The notes under the pieces were generated by a model, which was not told where the DNA came from, searched no databases, and saw only the letters and a list, made by a program, of their open reading frames with translations. 7,140 nt of DNA from Acidimicrobiia bacterium (lineage in GTDB: Bacteria; Actinomycetota; Acidimicrobiia; Acidimicrobiales; AC-14), in the NCBI GenBank assembly GCA_019243595.1, contig JAFAUA010000343.1, positions 1 to 7,140 of the forward strand, in the 5' to 3' direction. Each line of letters begins with the position of its first letter. Position 1 is the first letter of the stretch. Shown here in pieces: positions 4,803 through 7,140 of this stretch. A program made the translations under genes and the position numbers.

Positions 4803-5189
4803 GTCGCGGTCGAAACCGTGCGGGGGGCAGCGAGGGCCAGGCCGCGGTCGAGCTGGCCCTCGCCATGCCGCTTGTCGCCCTCCTGCTTCTCGCCGTCGTA
4901 CAGCTCGGCTTCCTTTGTCCGCGACCAGGTGCTGGTCGTGCACGCGGCGCGGGAGGGCGCTCGTCAGGCTGCGGTCGACAGCTCCAGCGATGCCGTCCGC
5001 CGGGCGGCGGCGGGGTCCTCGGGGCTGGCCTCCGAACGGCTGACGGTCAAGATGAGCGGGCGGGGCAGCCCGGGGAGCCACGTCCAGGTGACGGTCACCT
5101 ACCGGGCCCCGACGAACGTCCCGCACGTGGGGGCGCTGCTGAGCGACGTCGACATGCACTCGTCGGCAACCATGCGAGTTGAGAACTGA
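4799..5189 (+). pseudogene. TadE-like pseudopilin, frame-shifted at 4914
   Basis: GTG 4799 overlaps the pilin stop by 4 bases (GTGA) and follows AAGGTGAA, so translation is coupled. The first 39 codons give MSRGRNRAGGSEGQAAVELA then LAMPLVALLLLAVVQLGFL. This is the TadE signature: a short basic leader, G, then AVELALAMP and one membrane helix. At CTT-TGT (4913-4918) the sense switches to the next frame: VRDQVLVVHAAREGARQAAV, a conserved TadE continuation, then the periplasmic part with VQVTVTYRAPTNVPHVGALL, ending at TGA 5187-5189. Restoring the frame gives about 129 residues, a normal length. One extra T in the TTT run explains it. The unshifted frame would run on to 5182 with unrelated sequence. 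TadE proteins are minor pseudopilins that assist Flp pilus assembly. I label it a pseudogene as written, but a sequencing error or +1 frameshifting would restore it. Confidence 0.72.
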
Positions 5190-5216
5190 CTCCCGAAAAC
5201 CGCTGGACAGGGCGCC

Positions 5217-5244
5217 TTGCGCAGCCCCAATCCATCTGTACTCT
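5217..5244 (+). promoter_or_regulatory. Promoter of the sortase operon (-35 and -10)
   Basis: TTGCGC (5217-5222) and TACTCT (5239-5244) are separated by 16 bp. The -10 box ends 8 nt before ATG 5253, predicting a leaderless transcript. This is the best -35/-10 pair in the window. It lies in the 63-base gap after the TadE gene, so the sortase pair can be expressed apart from the pilus genes. Confidence 0.5.
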
Positions 5245-5252
5245 GGGCCCGC

Positions 5253-5909
5253 ATGGCCGAACCCCAGACCCCGAAGTCCTCGAGCGGCGGCGCGACCTTT
5301 TTGCTCGACTTCTTCCGGACGCGCCCGTGGGCGAAGCGCGTCGTATCGGTACTTTCGGCACTTCTGCTCATCGGCGGCGTGGCGCTGCTCGCCTATCCGT
5401 TCGCTACGAACCTGTACCAGAACCGCCTGCAGGACAAGCTCTCTAAGCAGTTCGCCAGCCAGAGCCTCAAGCAGAAGTATCGCAACCGGGCCATCGGCGT
5501 CGGCGACAGCCTGACCCGCATCAAGGTGCCCGCCATCCGCGTCGATGTCGTCGTGGTGGAGGGAGTCACGCCGACGGCGTTGCGCGCCGGCGCGGGCCAT
5601 TACCCGCAGACGCCGCTGCCGTGTGAGAAGGGCAACGTGGCCATCGCCGGCCACCGCACGACCTATGGGAAGCCCTTCGCCGACATCGACCAGTTGCGTG
5701 TCGGCGACCAGATCGAGCTCGACACGCCGATCGGTGGCTGCATCTACCAGCTGAAGCGGCCACCGTTCGTCGTCGACAAGTCCGATCTCTCAGTCCTGAA
5801 CCAGACCAACGACAAGACCCTTACCCTGACGTCGTGCCATCCCAAGGGCTCGGCAGCCAAGCGCATCATCGTGAAGGCCGACTGGGTCAAGGATCTTCAG
5901 GGGGTCTGA
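5253..5909 (+). CDS. Class E-type sortase (transpeptidase)
   Basis: This 218-residue membrane-anchored cysteine transpeptidase has a cytoplasmic N-terminus (1-28), one membrane helix (30-50, VVSVLSALLLIGGVALLAYP), a short extracellular helix rich in Q and K (52-78), then the sortase barrel (about 85-212). The catalytic triad is visible: H134 in AGHRTTYGKPF, C195 in LTLTSCHP and R204 in AAKRIIV. AGHRTTYG and TxTSCHP fit class E (housekeeping, LAxTG-type) and related actinobacterial sortases. Sortases cleave a C-terminal sorting motif and join the protein to the peptidoglycan precursor. ATG 5253 is preferred over TTG 5217 because the upstream frame encodes no helix and TACTCT lies 8 nt before it. 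C124 and C163 are two further cysteines outside the membrane. The stop overlaps the start of the next gene (TGATG), making that gene the first place to look for a substrate. Confidence 0.93.
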   Translation: MAEPQTPKSSSGGATFLLDFFRTRPWAKRVVSVLSALLLIGGVALLAYPFATNLYQNRLQDKLSKQFASQSLKQKYRNRAIGVGDSLTRIKVPAIRVDVVVVEGVTPTALRAGAGHYPQTPLPCEKGNVAIAGHRTTYGKPFADIDQLRVGDQIELDTPIGGCIYQLKRPPFVVDKSDLSVLNQTNDKTLTLTSCHPKGSAAKRIIVKADWVKDLQGV

Positions 5910-7140
5910 TGCGCCGCGGTTTCGCCGCCGCCGCGGCGACCGCGGTTGTTGTGCTCGCGCTCAGCCCGCTGTTCGGCGCGCCCGCCGATGCTCAGTCGAG
6001 CGGGGTGACGGTCACGCCGTCGAACTTCGCCATGTCGCCGGCGCCCACCCCGGCGATGACGACCTCGGCCGTCAGCGTGAGCGGGCACTTCCACGCGTCG
6101 GGTGGGTTCCAGCCCACGTTCGACTGGGTGTCGGTCAACGTGGTGTGGGACAAGGGCGGGGCAGGCCCGAGCCAGACCTACGCCTACTGCGGTACGCCGC
6201 CCAACACTCCGCCCAACCCGAGGCCCTGCCCGCCGGCGACGCAGGGGACCGTTGACTTCGATTTCAAGCAAGACTTCAGTCCGCCCCTCGCCTTCAACGG
6301 CCCGTACAAGGTCACGGCCACGGGCCAGGCCCACGACCAGTCGTTCCTCGGGAACAGCACTCCCGTGAGCGCGACGACCAACGCCATCAGCTTCGGCATG
6401 GCGGTGCCGGCGCCCAACGTCACCAACGTCACGGCCGCGGTCAAGAAGGACCGCAGCGTCGACGTTTCGTTCGACCGTGACGCATCGACGCCGGACGTGC
6501 AGTCCTACTGGATCTACCGCAAGGGTCCGGGCGAGAAGGACTTTCACGCTCGACTACGGACGAATCAGCAGGCCACGGGTGCCCGCCTCACCGTAAACGA
6601 CACAGGGACAGAGGCGGCAGGCGGCGACTACGTCTACGAGATCGAAGAGCACCGCAACGGTCAGACCGGTGACGCATCGTCGTTCACGATCTCGGATCGC
6701 TCCAAGAGCGTGAGCAACAAGGTCACCGTGCCGGATCCGCCGCCCGGCGCGACGACCCCGCCGGCGACAGCGCCGCCCCCCTCGAGCGACGGTGCCCCGC
6801 CCGTCGTGAAGGGCACGCCGTCGGGCGTCAGCCGCAGCTCGGGCTTCTCGGGCTCATCGGGATCGTCGGCGGCCACGACGCCGACAAGTGAGGCCGTAAC
6901 CCCCGATCCGGGCTTCGCGCGCGGGCTGCCCTACGCGGGCGGTGCGACGCCCAACGACCAGAACAACGGCGAGGGCGACAACTCGGCGGTCGCCGTGACC
7001 CCCGGTCGCCACAAGAGCACCAACAAGGGCGTCCTCATCCCGGTCGCCGGCGCCGCCGTGCTGGTCCTCGGCGCCCTGCACCTGCGCTACTTCAAGCAGC
7101 GCCTCGACGAACCGCCGAGCAACCTGACGCCGATCGCCTA
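5909..7140 (+). CDS. Secreted Fn3-domain surface protein with Pro/Thr/Ser stalk and membrane anchor (3' end at window edge)
   Basis: ATG 5909 overlaps the sortase stop (TGATG) and follows AGGGGG, so it is translated from the same message. The 410 codons in view run to 7138, and the last two bases, TA, probably begin a stop codon. The order is: signal peptide (1-28, cleavage after ADA), a beta-rich domain with paired cysteines C94 and C107 (about 32-165), a fibronectin type III-like domain (169-274: VTNVTAAVKKDRSVDVSFDR, SYWIYRKGPG, YVYEIEEHRNG), a disordered stalk rich in P, T, S and G (276-335), the motif LPYAG (340-344), an N/G/D-rich linker, a membrane helix (374-391) and a basic tail RYFKQRLDE. 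It should sit outside the cell as an adhesin-like or pilus-associated protein. Whether the sortase cuts at LPYAG is uncertain, because the motif lies about 30 residues before the helix. Confidence 0.85.
   Translation, partial: MRRGFAAAAATAVVVLALSPLFGAPADAQSSGVTVTPSNFAMSPAPTPAMTTSAVSVSGHFHASGGFQPTFDWVSVNVVWDKGGAGPSQTYAYCGTPPNTPPNPRPCPPATQGTVDFDFKQDFSPPLAFNGPYKVTATGQAHDQSFLGNSTPVSATTNAISFGMAVPAPNVTNVTAAVKKDRSVDVSFDRDASTPDVQSYWIYRKGPGEKDFHARLRTNQQATGARLTVNDTGTEAAGGDYVYEIEEHRNGQTGDASSFTISDRSKSVSNKVTVPDPPPGATTPPATAPPPSSDGAPPVVKGTPSGVSRSSGFSGSSGSSAATTPTSEAVTPDPGFARGLPYAGGATPNDQNNGEGDNSAVAVTPGRHKSTNKGVLIPVAGAAVLVLGALHLRYFKQRLDEPPSNLTPIA

Noticed and set aside
4632..5654. A 340-codon minus-strand open frame opposite pilin, TadE and sortase
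   Set aside because: It is an antisense artefact of GC-rich codon use. The sense strand has recognisable catalytic and pilin motifs.
5897..6547. Minus-strand open frames opposite the Fn3-domain gene
   Set aside because: They are Arg/Gly/Val-rich with no signature, whereas the plus-strand frame has a signal peptide, an Fn3-like domain, a stalk and a membrane anchor in order and starts in overlap with the sortase.
190..7140. In-frame TGA codons encoding selenocysteine in the window's genes
   Set aside because: Because selC is present I checked whether any gene seemed to continue past a TGA. The only interrupted sense frames (pilin, TadE) are caused by frame changes, not by TGA codons, and no SECIS-like hairpin was evident next to a stop.
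1..7140. CRISPR array, insertion sequence, integrase or rRNA
   Set aside because: No regularly spaced repeats, transposase motifs, terminal inverted repeats or rRNA-like stretches were found.

Overview
The window is GC-rich DNA (roughly two-thirds G+C by eye) with compact genes. It is probably from an actinomycete-type bacterium (Actinomycetota), with a lean towards an Acidimicrobiia-like lineage. The grounds are a class E-type sortase, an actinobacterial-style Flp/TadE pilus cluster beside a HAD-IB phosphatase (an arrangement also known around Rv3661 in Mycobacterium tuberculosis), and repeated TANNNT -10 boxes placed 6-9 nt before start codons, as in leaderless actinobacterial transcripts. 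The class assignment is an inference.

Layout. Bases 1-78 hold the last 25 codons of an unidentified gene. Bases 190-1447 hold a two-gene operon: a ferritin-like helical protein and an unknown protein with a Lys/Ala-rich tail. A small antibiotic-biosynthesis-monooxygenase-type protein lies on the minus strand (1460-1774), divergent from a 311-residue RpoD-like sigma factor (1941-2876). A 41-nt hairpin (2913-2953) ends the sigma gene and, from the other side, a selenocysteine tRNA (selC, 2968-3063, minus). The roughly 100 bp upstream of selC contain a perfect operator-like palindrome and an imperfect duplication of the selC promoter and 5' end. A 24-codon membrane micro-ORF (3165-3239) lies beyond them.

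The right half is about the cell surface. A HAD-IB phosphatase with a C-terminal membrane anchor (3193-4041, minus) diverges from a small Tad-type cluster: an orphan TadC/GspF-like membrane protein (4079-4564), an Flp-like pilin (4593-4802) and a TadE-like pseudopilin (4799-5189). The pilin and TadE genes together carry three single-base frame disruptions. A class E-type sortase (5253-5909) and an overlapping gene for a secreted, Fn3-containing, membrane-anchored protein (5909 to the window edge) follow.

The most notable points are: selC with a possible 7+6 arrangement of the 13-bp acceptor/T helix and a duplicated upstream region; six transcription units, including the tRNA, sharing the same -10-to-start geometry; the clustered frame disruptions in the pilus genes, one of them at a CTT-T site resembling the RF2 slip site; and a sortase coupled to a surface protein whose LPYAG motif lies unusually far from its membrane anchor. 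I see no CRISPR array, insertion sequence or rRNA.
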